The notes beneath the pieces were generated by a model. The model was not told where the DNA came from. It saw only the letters and a list, made by a program, of their open reading frames with translations, and did no database searches. 64,000 nucleotides of DNA, taken from contig JANYEC010000085.1 of assembly GCA_025363295.1 (NCBI GenBank), positions 1-64,000 of the forward strand. The letters are read 5' to 3'. Position 1 is the first letter of the stretch. The number at the start of each line of letters is the position of its first letter. Below are positions 10,423-19,337 of the stretch, one piece after another. A program made the translations under genes and the position numbers. The stretch is from Akkermansiaceae bacterium (GTDB lineage Bacteria; Verrucomicrobiota; Verrucomicrobiia; Verrucomicrobiales; Akkermansiaceae).

Positions 10423-10444
10423 AAGGATTTCAAATTTGGGATGG

Positions 10445-11026
10445 TTAGCCTTCTGCTGACTCCACGCCTAGACGGCGGAGGGAATCAGCGAGGTGTTTGA
10501 GAGAGTGATGGAGTTTGTAGCCGACGTTACTAACACTGAGGCCGGTGCGTTGGCTGATTTGATCGTATTTGAGGCCTTCGTGGTATTTGAGGGCAATGAG
10601 TTGGCGATCCTCTTCGTGAAGTTCTGCGACCAGGAGCTGAAGGGTGCCCATGGCTTCCAGTTTACCAAGGGCTTGTTCAGGATCGGGCGATGGGCTTTCC
10701 CATTCACGACCGGTTTCGATAGATGTTTCACGTTTGTGATCGCGGAGGTGGTTGAGTGCGAGATTTCTAATAGATCGGAAAAGCCACGCGCGGGGATTGG
10801 TGACTTCGTCCCAATGTTGGTGGAGTCTGAGAAACGCCTCTTGGACGAGGTCCTCCGCCGTTTCCCGCTGTCCGACGAGTCCGTAGGCGTAGCGCATGAG
10901 TGGTGATTCTTCCGCAACGAAGACCTGCCGGAGTGTCGATTTTTCCTCCATGGGTCTTTGAAGCGTGATCACAGGCTTTCGTTGAGCGTCATCCGGGGAA
11001 CAGGCAGTGGCGGTTTGAATTTCCAT
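10445..11026 (-). CDS. ECF RNA polymerase sigma factor
   Basis: A 193-residue sigma-70 family protein of the extracytoplasmic-function type. Region 2 is visible as LMRYAYGLVGQRETAEDLVQ followed by AWLFRSIRNLALNHLRDHKR. Region 4 is visible as ALKYHEGLKYDQISQRTGLS with a helix-turn-helix ending in KLHHSLKHL. Length is normal for ECF factors. It is first in a minus-strand unit with the VWA/anti-sigma-like gene and the giant repeat protein. Autoregulation of the unit is expected by analogy. A second possible start is Met26 at 10951; the longer frame adds a non-conserved leader. Confidence 0.93.
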   Translation of the reverse strand: MEIQTATACSPDDAQRKPVITLQRPMEEKSTLRQVFVAEESPLMRYAYGLVGQRETAEDLVQEAFLRLHQHWDEVTNPRAWLFRSIRNLALNHLRDHKRETSIETGREWESPSPDPEQALGKLEAMGTLQLLVAELHEEDRQLIALKYHEGLKYDQISQRTGLSVSNVGYKLHHSLKHLADSLRRLGVESAEG

Positions 11027-11189
11027 GAATCGACGGGTGCGTGGTCATGCATTCCATCTATGAAGACACGATGGGGGAAACTTCCTTAGAAAATAAATTT
11101 AGGGTAGCGGCGGGCCATCTGGAATCTCAAAAGTTTTGATTCTACAAAGGCACCTTTTCGAGAACTCGCTAGGACTTTTGAATGGGCAC

Positions 11190-11219
11190 AAAAAAGGCCC
11201 GGCCATTGCTGGCCGGGCC
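11190..11219 (-). terminator. Rho-independent terminator of transketolase gene
   Basis: A perfect 9-bp stem GGCCCGGCC/GGCCGGGCC with a 6-nt loop is followed on the minus strand by six T residues. It lies 27 bp past the tkt stop codon. This is one of the clearest intrinsic terminators in the window. Confidence 0.93.
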
Positions 11220-11245
11220 ATGGTTGAATCGGTGATCTGCGGGAA

Positions 11246-13222
11246 TTATTTCGCCGCAGCGATAATGTGTTCCTTGGTGATGCCGAGTTCCTTGAAAACG
11301 ACGTCTCCCGGTGCGCTCATGCCGAAGCGGTCAATTCCGAGCGCTTTGCCTTCGGTTCCGACGTATTTCCACCATAGATCGGTGACACCGGCCTCGATCG
11401 AAATGCGCTTAGTAACAGCCTTGGGCAGCACGCTTTCACGATACTCGGCGCTCTGACGATCAAAACGCTCGAAACAAGGCATGGACACTACGCGGACGCC
11501 ATCTCCCAGCTCAGCGGCAGCGGCCATCGCGTGTTGCAGCTCGGAACCGCTTCCTAGCAGAATAGTGGTGAGTGCGCCTGTTTCCTTGCGGGCAATGTAG
11601 CCACCGCGGAGCACCCCATCGCGGCGGAACTCGACGGACAACTCGTTCATTAACGGAATTGCTTGGCGTGTTAGAATGAGAGCGGTTGGTCCATCGGTGC
11701 GGCTCATCGCAGCCACGAATGCACCAGCGGTTTCCTCGGCATCGCCGGGGCGAACTACGTCGAGGTTAGGAATGACGCGGAGACCACTCACGGTTTCCAC
11801 CGGCTGATGAGTAGGTCCATCTTCACCCACGCCAACGGAGTCATGGGTGAAAATATAGGTCACTGGCAGACCGGATAGAGAAGCAAGGCGGATCGAGCCA
11901 CGCAGGTAGTCGGCGAAGACAAGGAAGGTCGCGCCGCTCGCACGGAACAGACCATCATAGGCGATGCCATTGCAGATCGCGCCCATCGCGTGCTCGCGAA
12001 TGCCGAACCAGATATTTCTACCCAGCGAATTGGAAGCGGAAAAATCACCGCCGTCCTTAATGTAGTTTTTGGTCGAGCCGAAAAGATCGGCGCTTCCGGT
12101 GAGGAATTGCGGCATCGCCTTCGCCACCGCATTAATAACCGTGGCTCCTGCGGAACGGGTGGCATCTTTATAATCTGCAGCGAAAGCCGGGATTTGCGAA
12201 GTGAGATCGAGCGGGACGGCGTTAGAGATACCCGCTGTTAGCTGAGAAGCGAGTGCCGGATTGGCGGCGGCCCATGCGTCGTACTTGGCTTGCCATGCTT
12301 CGAACACTCCTTTTGACGCTGCTTTTCTATCAGCGAAATAGGCGAGAGTTTCAGGAGAAACATAAAAATGCTCATCCGCCGGGAGGCCGAGACCGGCGCG
12401 GGCGGCATCGATGAATTTTGCCCCGCCTTCGCCATGGCCTTTTGCCGTGCCTGCGACTTCAGGAATTCCCTTTGCGATGAGAGTTTTCGCGATGATGACC
12501 TTGGGACGTCCGTTGTTGTTAGCTTTGGCAGTTTCAATCGCCGCAGCAATGGCCACAAGGTCGTGACCATCGATGGTGACCGCGTCCCAACGTTGTGAGG
12601 TGAAATATTGCTCGGCGTCTTCGCCCTGCGTGAATACCGCCATCGCATCAAGCGTCACGTCGTTAGAATCATAGATGAGAACGAGGTTATCGAGCCCGTT
12701 GTGGCCAGCGAATGCGATCGCCTCCTTTGCGACGCCTTCTTGAAGGCAACCATCGCCAAGAATGGCAAACACATGGTGATCGATGATCGTATGGTCGGCG
12801 GTGTTATAAAGCGCTGCGGCGCGTTTTCCCGAAAGCGCATAACCCACGGCATTGCCCACGCCTTGGCCGAGTGGGCCGGTGGTTGCTTCCACGCCGGGCG
12901 TTTCATGAAACTCTGGGTGCCCGGGTGTGATCGAATGCAGGCGGCGGAAATTTTTCAAATCCTCCCGAGAGACCGCATAACCTGCTAGATGTAGCCAACT
13001 GTAGATAAACATCGAGCCATGACCTGCAGAAAGCACGAAACGATCGCGGTTAAGCCACTTCGGTGCATCCGGGAAATAACGCAGAGACTCTCCAAACAGC
13101 ACTGCACCGATCTCGGCACAGCCCAGTGGGAGGCCCAGATGGCCGGAGTTACAGGCATGGACGGCATCCATGGCGAGGCCACGGGCTTCATTGGCGGCTT
13201 GCGCGAGTTGGTTCGTATTCAT
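11246..13222 (-). CDS. tkt: transketolase
   Basis: This thiamine-diphosphate enzyme of the pentose phosphate and Calvin-type pathways moves two-carbon ketol units between sugar phosphates. The 658-residue length is normal. The N-terminal half holds the ThDP/metal motif [13 protein letters not shown] with a following Asn. The pyrimidine domain carries the family signature [18 protein letters not shown] and the stretch [17 protein letters not shown]. The frame starts at ATG 13222 and a strong terminator follows the stop. It is monocistronic and cytoplasmic. Confidence 0.97.
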   Translation of the reverse strand: MNTNQLAQAANEARGLAMDAVHACNSGHLGLPLGCAEIGAVLFGESLRYFPDAPKWLNRDRFVLSAGHGSMFIYSWLHLAGYAVSREDLKNFRRLHSITPGHPEFHETPGVEATTGPLGQGVGNAVGYALSGKRAAALYNTADHTIIDHHVFAILGDGCLQEGVAKEAIAFAGHNGLDNLVLIYDSNDVTLDAMAVFTQGEDAEQYFTSQRWDAVTIDGHDLVAIAAAIETAKANNNGRPKVIIAKTLIAKGIPEVAGTAKGHGEGGAKFIDAARAGLGLPADEHFYVSPETLAYFADRKAASKGVFEAWQAKYDAWAAANPALASQLTAGISNAVPLDLTSQIPAFAADYKDATRSAGATVINAVAKAMPQFLTGSADLFGSTKNYIKDGGDFSASNSLGRNIWFGIREHAMGAICNGIAYDGLFRASGATFLVFADYLRGSIRLASLSGLPVTYIFTHDSVGVGEDGPTHQPVETVSGLRVIPNLDVVRPGDAEETAGAFVAAMSRTDGPTALILTRQAIPLMNELSVEFRRDGVLRGGYIARKETGALTTILLGSGSELQHAMAAAAELGDGVRVVSMPCFERFDRQSAEYRESVLPKAVTKRISIEAGVTDLWWKYVGTEGKALGIDRFGMSAPGDVVFKELGITKEHIIAAAK

Positions 13223-13431
13223 ATTCGTAGTAAAAACAGGGTGGCTTGTTGTGCCCCGATGAAAGGGCAGTTACCCTAGAAATCCACCCCCGCTTGACAA
13301 GCCAGTATTCAGGGTAATCACAGGAAACCCGTTCATTTCCACCATGATCCCGGCAGTCACGATTTTTTCCCTAAAAAAACCTTGCACAGTCTGAGCGATT
13401 GCGGTTCTTTTCCGCCCGCCTCACAGCACAC

Positions 13432-13506
13432 GACCCGTTCGTCTATCGGTTAGGACTCCAGGTTTTCATCCTGGCAAGAAGGGTTCGACTCCCTTACGGG
13501 TCGCCA
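13432..13506 (+). tRNA. tRNA-Glu (anticodon TTC)
   Basis: The acceptor stem pairs GACCCGT with ACGGGTC. The D arm (GTCTATCGGTTAGGAC), the anticodon stem CCAGG/CCTGG with loop TTTTCAT (anticodon TTC), and the T arm GGGTTCGACTCCC are all intact. The discriminator base is G and the CCA end is encoded at 13504-13506. A poor sigma-70-like -35 (TTGCAC) lies upstream at 13382. Confidence 0.97.
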
Positions 13507-13517
13507 ATTTAATCATC

Positions 13518-13544
13518 AGCCTCCGCCCCAAGCGGGGGCTTTTT
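13518..13544 (+). terminator. terminator after tRNA-Glu
   Basis: The stem AGCCTCCGC/GCGGGGGCT (9 pairs, one G-U) has loop CCCAA and is followed directly by a run of T. It lies 12 bp past the tRNA and would end its transcript before panB. Confidence 0.85.
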
Positions 13545-13568
13545 AGTTTCTGAAAGTGTGAAACCCCA

Positions 13569-14342
13569 GTGACCGCCCTTCAAAAAGCCGAATCCATCCG
13601 AGCCCGCAAAGCCGGTCTCCCCATCGCAGCGCTGACCGCTTACGATTACCCGAGCGCCCGCCTACTCGATGAAAGCGGGATCGATGTTCTTCTCGTGGGC
13701 GACTCGCTCGGCATGGTCGTTTTGGGCTTCCCGGATACCACGCACGTCACTTTGGACCACATGCTTCATCACATCGCCGCCGTCGCCCGTGCGAAACCGC
13801 GCGCATTGATCGTAGGCGATTTCCCAATTCACACTTACGACACGCCTGCTCAAGCGCTAGAAACCGCCCGGTGCCTCGTCGCAGCAGGTGCAGAAGCGGT
13901 GAAACTCGAAGGCGGCACCCGCCAGGCGGAAAAGATTCGAGCCATCACCGGTGCGGGCATTCCCGTCATGGGGCACCTCGGCATGCTTCCCCAGCGCGTG
14001 CGAGAGGAGGGCGGCTATCGGAAAAAGGGCAAAACCCCCGAGCAAATCGAAGCCATCCGCGAAGGTGCCGACTCGATCATTCAAGCCGGCGTGTTTGCAA
14101 TCGTTTTCGAGTCCATCATTCCAGAAACTGCTAGACTCCTTTCCCAATCACTCGCCGTTCCCACCATCGGCATCGGTTGCGGTCAAAGTACCTGCGATGG
14201 TGAAGTGGCAGTTCTTACGGACCTGCTAGGTTCTTATCCATGGTTCGTGCCACCCTTCGCCAAACCCGAAGCAGAAGTAGCGTCAATCACCCGCGCCGCC
14301 GTGGCCAGTTACATTTCACGGGCCCAGCATATCGAAAGTTAG
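13569..14342 (+). CDS. panB: 3-methyl-2-oxobutanoate hydroxymethyltransferase
   Basis: PanB converts alpha-ketoisovalerate to ketopantoate using methylene-tetrahydrofolate, the first committed step of pantothenate synthesis. The 257-residue length is close to the usual 260-280. Visible signatures are ALTAYDYPSARLLDESGID, LLVGDSLGMVVLG with a metal-binding Asp, VGDFPIHTY with a second Asp, VKLEGG, and GHLGMLPQRV. The start codon is GTG at 13569. hemW begins 3 bp after the stop, so the two are probably co-transcribed. A panE candidate lies elsewhere in the window (48049-48984). Confidence 0.96.
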   Translation: MTALQKAESIRARKAGLPIAALTAYDYPSARLLDESGIDVLLVGDSLGMVVLGFPDTTHVTLDHMLHHIAAVARAKPRALIVGDFPIHTYDTPAQALETARCLVAAGAEAVKLEGGTRQAEKIRAITGAGIPVMGHLGMLPQRVREEGGYRKKGKTPEQIEAIREGADSIIQAGVFAIVFESIIPETARLLSQSLAVPTIGIGCGQSTCDGEVAVLTDLLGSYPWFVPPFAKPEAEVASITRAAVASYISRAQHIES

Positions 14343-14345
14343 ACC

Positions 14346-15431
14346 TTGCTGCTTTATCTACATATCCCCTTCTGCCATCGGATCTGCCCTTACTGCTCGT
14401 TTTACAAGCACACCCCTGGCGCCACTTCGATAGGAAGTTTTATCGATGCGCTCACGGAGGAGGCAAAACAACGCCTGATAGAAAAGCCGCGCACGATCTA
14501 TCTAGGCGGCGGCACGCCGAGCATGCTTTCACCCAGCCATCTCTCGCGACTCTTCACCGCTTTGCATGAGAAGATCGATTTCTCAAAACTTGATGAAGTC
14601 ACCTTGGAAGCAAACCCGGCGACCTTTGATGCGGCAAAAGCCAAGCTTTTCCGTGAACTTGGTGTGACTCGTGTCTCGCTCGGTATCCAATCCTTCGCAC
14701 CACATATTTTAGAAATTCTGGGCCGCGAGCACACCGTTGCGCAAGCCAGTGAATCTATCAGTATCCTCCGCGAGGCGGGTATTCCCTCGATCAATATTGA
14801 CCTAATGTTTTCCATCCCGGGCCAATCGAAGGCCGACTGGGAGGAAACCCTACAACACACCATCGCACTCAAACCGGATCACATTTCCGCGTATAATCTT
14901 ACTTACGAAGAAGACACGGTCTTTTTTGAATCCCTGCGCCGTGGCGAAATGCGCGAGAACGAGGACCATGACGCCGAGTTTTTCCATCTTGCCGATGAAC
15001 TGCTAGAAGCTGCGGGTTTCGATCATTACGAAACTTCAAATTACGCAAAACCCGCCCATCATTCCTCTCATAACCAAGGCTACTGGCGCGGCGAAGATTA
15101 TCTCGGACTCGGCCCGTCCGCCGTCTCTACCATCGATTCCGTCCGCTCGAAAAACATCCCTGACACCGCCCGCTACGTGACTCAAGTGCAATCGATCGGC
15201 CACGCCCTCCACGAATCCGAAAGCCTCGATGCAGAGGCTCGCCGCCTCGAAAGAATCGCGCTCGGCCTGCGGACAAAAGACGGCATTCTGATCTCACTCC
15301 TCAGCCCCGATGCACTCGCACGAGCCGGACATCTCGCAAATGAGGGACTGCTGCACTTTTCTAACGACAGAATCACCCTCATTCACCGAGGTCGTGCACT
15401 GGTCGATCCCATCGCATCGGAGCTGATCTAA
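14346..15431 (+). CDS. hemW: HemW-type radical SAM protein (coproporphyrinogen III oxidase-like)
   Basis: The N-terminus reads LYLHIPFCHRICPYCSFYKH, with the C-x3-C-x2-C radical SAM cluster motif in the HemW form rather than the HemN form. Also present are the SAM-binding LGGGTPSML and VTLEANPAT segments and the ISAYNLTYEEDTVF stretch. HemW proteins are heme-binding, heme-trafficking chaperones and are often mis-annotated as oxygen-independent coproporphyrinogen oxidase. Length 361 aa fits. The apparent start is TTG at 14346, 3 bp after panB; no ATG is placed suitably before the conserved N-terminus. Confidence 0.9.
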   Translation: MLLYLHIPFCHRICPYCSFYKHTPGATSIGSFIDALTEEAKQRLIEKPRTIYLGGGTPSMLSPSHLSRLFTALHEKIDFSKLDEVTLEANPATFDAAKAKLFRELGVTRVSLGIQSFAPHILEILGREHTVAQASESISILREAGIPSINIDLMFSIPGQSKADWEETLQHTIALKPDHISAYNLTYEEDTVFFESLRRGEMRENEDHDAEFFHLADELLEAAGFDHYETSNYAKPAHHSSHNQGYWRGEDYLGLGPSAVSTIDSVRSKNIPDTARYVTQVQSIGHALHESESLDAEARRLERIALGLRTKDGILISLLSPDALARAGHLANEGLLHFSNDRITLIHRGRALVDPIASELI

Positions 15432-15449
15432 TCATTCGGGAACAGAATC

Positions 15450-16667
15450 CTATTTCGAAAAAACCTTGATTGCAGCATCGATCACCGGATCCTGCCATGC
15501 TTCGATATTCTTCCGTTCTTCTGGCGCGAGTGTATTGATCCGACAGCGTTTTTGGAAATTCGTACGGCCCACATCATCGATGAGCACTGGCACATCCGGA
15601 GTAATCCCCTTCCGGTGCGGAGTTTTCCCGGATGGCGTATGGTAGGTCGCAATTGTTAGACGCAGCGCCGTTCCACCGCCCATGGGAATGATGTTCTGCA
15701 CCGAACCTTTCCCGTAGCTGAGTTCGCCCACGATCATTGCCCGCTTTAAATCCTGAAGCGCTCCCGCCGTCAATTCGGAGGCCGAGGCCGACATCCGGTT
15801 AAGCAGAATAACGACAGGATAGTCACGCTTCCGGCGCTGTCGTTCGGGTGTCTTCATCGGCTCAGCGGACTCCCCACCGCGGCCACGGGTGGTGACAACT
15901 GCGGTGTTAGGAGGCAGAAAGAGACCGAGAATTTTCACGGTTTCATGCAAATCGCCGCCGCCGTTTTCGCGCAGATCAAAAACCAATGACTTCATCCCCG
16001 CGTCTTCTAACTCATCAAGCGCCGCTTCCATTTCACGAGCGCAATTGTTACCAAACGATGCCAGCCTCACATAGCCGATCCCTCGCGGCTTATCCCAAAT
16101 TTTCGTCTCAACCACCGAGCGTTGCTCGACCATTCGATGCACCAGCGAAACCTCGAACGGCTGCGGTGCGGCCGGAGATTTTAGGAGCAATTTCGTCGTT
16201 TCTCCGGGTGCACGGCTTAAGGGCGCAAGCAATTCTGTAAATGCCACACCTGCCGTTTTTCTCCCATCAATCTCCAACAGCGCCGATCCAGGCAAAATGT
16301 TAGCAAGCGCCGCCGGACCCTGCGGAGAAATGTTAGTAACATAAGGACCATCATCACGCACCCCCAAAGCAAGACCTAACGAGGGCAGCTCAGGATTCAA
16401 ATCCGCATGCTCTCTCAACTGCGTGGCCATCTTCGGATGGATGAACGACGAATGCGGATCAAGGCTCGCTAACATCCCTTCGAGCGCATGATTCACGAGG
16501 CGATCATAAGCGAGCCGATCTACGTCGGGATGGCGCTTGCGCACCGCTTCCAAAACTTCCACGAAACGTTCGATCGCCGGATAGGCTGCCTCATCCGGAT
16601 CGGGCGGTAGCGGAGGCCCTGCGAAGACTGCGGTAGCGCTCACACAAAAGAGACAAACGAATTTCAT
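15450..16667 (-). CDS. S41 family C-terminal-processing peptidase, secreted
   Basis: The track ORF begins at 16865, but Met67 (16667) starts a signal peptide (MKFVCLFCVSATAVFA), so I place the start there. A short helical region is followed by a PDZ domain (ALGVRDDGPYVTNISPQGPA), then the S41 core: GIGYVRLASFGNN, LVFDLRENGGGDL, the catalytic Ser in RMSASASELTAGAL and the catalytic Lys in YGKGSVQNIIPM. A GITPDVPV segment ends the core. It is likely a periplasmic serine protease acting on C-termini of envelope proteins. It is convergent with hemW, 18 bp away. Confidence 0.93.
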   Translation of the reverse strand: MKFVCLFCVSATAVFAGPPLPPDPDEAAYPAIERFVEVLEAVRKRHPDVDRLAYDRLVNHALEGMLASLDPHSSFIHPKMATQLREHADLNPELPSLGLALGVRDDGPYVTNISPQGPAALANILPGSALLEIDGRKTAGVAFTELLAPLSRAPGETTKLLLKSPAAPQPFEVSLVHRMVEQRSVVETKIWDKPRGIGYVRLASFGNNCAREMEAALDELEDAGMKSLVFDLRENGGGDLHETVKILGLFLPPNTAVVTTRGRGGESAEPMKTPERQRRKRDYPVVILLNRMSASASELTAGALQDLKRAMIVGELSYGKGSVQNIIPMGGGTALRLTIATYHTPSGKTPHRKGITPDVPVLIDDVGRTNFQKRCRINTLAPEERKNIEAWQDPVIDAAIKVFSK

Positions 16668-17049
16668 GAAGCAACAATTAACATCCTTGAAGCCGGGCGA
16701 CAGAGTAAAATCCAGTTTCCGAAAACTCTCAATTTGCATTTGTGAAGCCTTTTCTTTTTTCAAATTTCGGTTGCGGGAATACGCCTCAGGGGTAATCTGC
16801 ACGCGACTGCTGTGTACGACTAATTTGGTAGCTGGCCCGAACCGATATGATTGAACCGGGGTCATCTTCCGATGGACGATGTCATGCCTATTTAGGAAGA
16901 CGGAAAACCACCGGACGACCCCACTTATTGAGTTTACGGAACGTGGCTCACAGCGCCAAGGACGGCACAGCGGTTTTCTTTTTTTTGATGGGCGGGGCCC
17001 ATGGTAGTCCTTGCCTCATTTTATCGAGCGGGCCATCGTTCCCCACGTA

Positions 17050-17826
17050 ATGCGATTTGTGGTGCTTGGCAGTGGAAGTAGTGGAAATGCGGCGGTCATC
17101 GAATGCGGTGGGATGTGCCTGCTAATCGATGCCGGGTTGAGCGCGAAACAACTGTCACTGCGTCTCCGCCAGGTCGGGGTTGAGCCCGCTGGATTAGACG
17201 GTATCCTGTTAACTCACGAGCACGGTGATCACGTCAAAGGGCTCAAGATTTTTCTCAAGCAAAATCCCCTCCCCGTTTACACCACCGCCGCCACGGCCCG
17301 CGTTGTCCGCGAGGCAGGCATCGATGGCGGGCAATGGAAACTGTTTGAGGCAGGGCAAGCATTCTCAGTCGGCGGAGCGACGATCGAAACGTTCGCGATC
17401 CAACATGACGCCGTGGACCCGGTGGGCTTCGTCGTGGGCGATGACTCGCGGCGTCTGGGATTTCTATCCGATGCCGGGTTCGTGACTCGCAGCATGACCG
17501 AGCGCTTGCGCGGCTTGCGTGGGCTTTTCGTCGAGGCAAACTATGATGAAGCCCTGCTGGAAGCGGACACCAAACGCCCATGGTCGATCAAGCAACGCAT
17601 CAGCTCTCGTCATGGGCATTTATCTAACGGCCAAGTTACCGAATTGATCCGGGAAATCGCCCACCCCGCGCTCGGCCGTATTGTGTTAGGCCACTTGAGC
17701 TCGGATTGTAACACCCCTGAAATCATCCTTTCCTCTCTCCGCTCATGCCTCAGCGATGTCGGCCACGGACACATCGACCTTCACTGCGCCTGCCAGCACG
17801 AGCCATCCGCATGGTTTGATCTTTAA
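17050..17826 (+). CDS. MBL-fold metallo-hydrolase (WalJ/YycJ-like)
   Basis: The track frame starts at a TTG (17011). The conserved start is ATG 17050, giving MRFVVLGSGSSGNAAVIECG. The metallo-beta-lactamase zinc motif reads LLTHEHGDHVKG. Later metal ligands lie in GFLSDAG and GHLSSDCNTPE, and SSRHGHLSNGQ is typical of the family. The 258-residue length matches WalJ/YycJ proteins, which are linked to cell-wall or DNA-repair functions in other bacteria. The substrate is unknown. It is cytoplasmic and monocistronic. Confidence 0.9.
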   Translation: MRFVVLGSGSSGNAAVIECGGMCLLIDAGLSAKQLSLRLRQVGVEPAGLDGILLTHEHGDHVKGLKIFLKQNPLPVYTTAATARVVREAGIDGGQWKLFEAGQAFSVGGATIETFAIQHDAVDPVGFVVGDDSRRLGFLSDAGFVTRSMTERLRGLRGLFVEANYDEALLEADTKRPWSIKQRISSRHGHLSNGQVTELIREIAHPALGRIVLGHLSSDCNTPEIILSSLRSCLSDVGHGHIDLHCACQHEPSAWFDL

Positions 17827-18087
17827 GCGGTGAAACGTGCGAAGGATTGAGACCTTTTGTTAGGAAATATGCTGAAAGTCATTTCCGATGGTAGGTGGCA
17901 TAGTGCAAATGGTTTACCGCTCGCCCGTGTGTGCGTGAAATCAGAAAGCCGCCCCGTGTGAAAAATGCACGTGCTGTATCTCTATTCTATACATTCATGA
18001 ATTCCGATCATGAGTGAGGCTCAATCAATTTAATTCCATTTCCACGCAATCTTTAAAATTGGCATTCAAAAAGCTTAAGGAGTCCAA

Positions 18088-19149
18088 ATGGTCGCCCTTA
18101 ACTCGCAGTTTTCAGGACATTCCGCAATCCGCTTAGGCTTTGTGCCGTTGAGTGACTGCGCGCCGCTAGCGGTGGCGAAGGAGACAGGGATTTTCGAGCG
18201 TTACGGCCTGAATGTGGAGCTTTCTCGCGAACTGGGCTGGGCGAGTGTGCGGGACAAAATGATTTTCGGCCATTTGGATGCAGCGCAGTCCATTGCAGGG
18301 ATCGCTCTGGCCTTGGGCTTGGGTTTCAATGAAATGCGCTGTGAGGTCGCGGTTCCGCTGATTCTCAGTCTGCACGGGAATGCCATCACGATTTCCACCG
18401 AAATGGGCCCGGAAAAGATCGGACGCGGTGAAAAGCTCGGTGCTTACCTGAGCCACTCCTGGAAAAAGGAACGGCCTTTCACGATGGCCGTCACCCACCG
18501 TTATTCATCGCACTTTTCGCTTCTGCAAAGCTGGCTGAAACGCAGCGGTATCACCTCTAACGATGACGTGGAAATCATCTTTTTGCCGCCGCCCCTGATG
18601 CCACGGCATTTGAAAGCCGGCCACATCGACGGCTACTGCGTGGGCGAGCCTTGGAATTCCGAGTCCATCATGGCCGGAACCGGCTGGTGCCCGGTGACCT
18701 CCGCAGATATCTCACGCGGCCACCCTGAAAAAATTCTGCTGCTTTCAGGAAATTTCCTCCGCGAAAGAAAAGAAGAAACCATCGCGCTCTCCGCCGCTCT
18801 GCTAGAATCGTGCCACCTCTGTCAGCAAGCAGATTTCCGCGACGACTTGGTAAAAATTCTCGCCCGCAAAGAATACACCGGAGCGGCGATTGAAGTTCTC
18901 AATAACAGTCTCGGAGCGGTTTTCAACTCAGGGGTCGATCACACGAACGCCTCTTCATTTCACGTCTTTCACGGCAATTCGCTCAACCGCCCCTCCGTGG
19001 ATAAGGCGTCCTGGGTGCTAGCGGGCATGCGGAACGCCGGCATTATCCCAGATGGCACCTGCGGCTCTCTATCAAGAATCTATCGAGAAGATCTCTATCA
19101 TTCCGCTGAGCAGTTGCTCGTCGAGGCGAAGTCCCCGGCCATGGCGTAA
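18088..19149 (+). CDS. NrtA/CmpA/NasS-family nitrate-binding-like protein without signal peptide
   Basis: The fold family is that of nitrate/bicarbonate ABC transporter binding proteins: LGFVPLSDCAPLAVAKETGI at the N-terminus, GWASVRDKMI, SLHGNAITIS and YCVGEPWN. The 353 residues lack a Tat or Sec signal or lipobox, so the protein is probably cytoplasmic, as is the nitrate sensor NasS. No NasT-type ANTAR partner and no permease or ATPase genes are visible nearby. A good ribosome site (AAGGAG) lies 7 nt before the ATG. Its position before nirA suggests nitrate or nitrite sensing; this is inference. Confidence 0.85.
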   Translation: MVALNSQFSGHSAIRLGFVPLSDCAPLAVAKETGIFERYGLNVELSRELGWASVRDKMIFGHLDAAQSIAGIALALGLGFNEMRCEVAVPLILSLHGNAITISTEMGPEKIGRGEKLGAYLSHSWKKERPFTMAVTHRYSSHFSLLQSWLKRSGITSNDDVEIIFLPPPLMPRHLKAGHIDGYCVGEPWNSESIMAGTGWCPVTSADISRGHPEKILLLSGNFLRERKEETIALSAALLESCHLCQQADFRDDLVKILARKEYTGAAIEVLNNSLGAVFNSGVDHTNASSFHVFHGNSLNRPSVDKASWVLAGMRNAGIIPDGTCGSLSRIYREDLYHSAEQLLVEAKSPAMA

Positions 19150-19218
19150 ATTCTGTATCCTAGATTGAAATAATCGTGACAGGTATTTGCCTGCACTTTT
19201 CTCAGGATTTGTGGCAAT

Positions 19219-19228
19219 GGGGGGGGGG
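19219..19228. repeat. G10 homopolymer tract upstream of nirA
   Basis: Ten consecutive G residues lie between the NrtA/NasS-like gene and nirA, about 67 bp upstream of the sigma-54 promoter. Such a tract can slip during replication and change promoter spacing, or may be an assembly or base-calling error. Confidence 0.8.
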
Positions 19229-19294
19229 CTTATCAGTTTCGCTCATGCGCGTGATGTCTCAATTGATTGAGCATCCCAGAGACCTGCGAGTCCG

Positions 19295-19310
19295 TGGCAT
19301 GCCAGTTGCT
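19295..19310 (+). promoter_or_regulatory. sigma-54 promoter of nirA
   Basis: The element TGGCATGCCAGTTGCT matches the RpoN consensus TGGCAC-N5-TTGCW with a single mismatch and exact GG/GC spacing. The -12 GC is at 19308-19309, which puts the expected start of transcription about 18 bp before the nirA ATG. Sigma-54 control is typical of nitrogen assimilation genes. No upstream activator site was identified. Confidence 0.75.
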
Positions 19311-19337
19311 ATTTGAAGTGAAACCAATCTCATTTTC

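Noticed and set aside
16905-16987. Possible small RNA ending in GGTTTTCTTTTTTT between the S41 and MBL genes
   Set aside because: GAAAACC and GGTTTTC arms are about 60 nt apart and no clear promoter or compact stem was found; support is too weak to list as a feature.
18060-18076. GG-N10-GC match (TGGCATTCAAAAAGCTT) before the NrtA/NasS-like gene, resembling a sigma-54 promoter
   Set aside because: The predicted transcription start would fall within a few bases of the ATG and exclude the good AAGGAG ribosome site, and the -12 part is AAGCT rather than TTGC.
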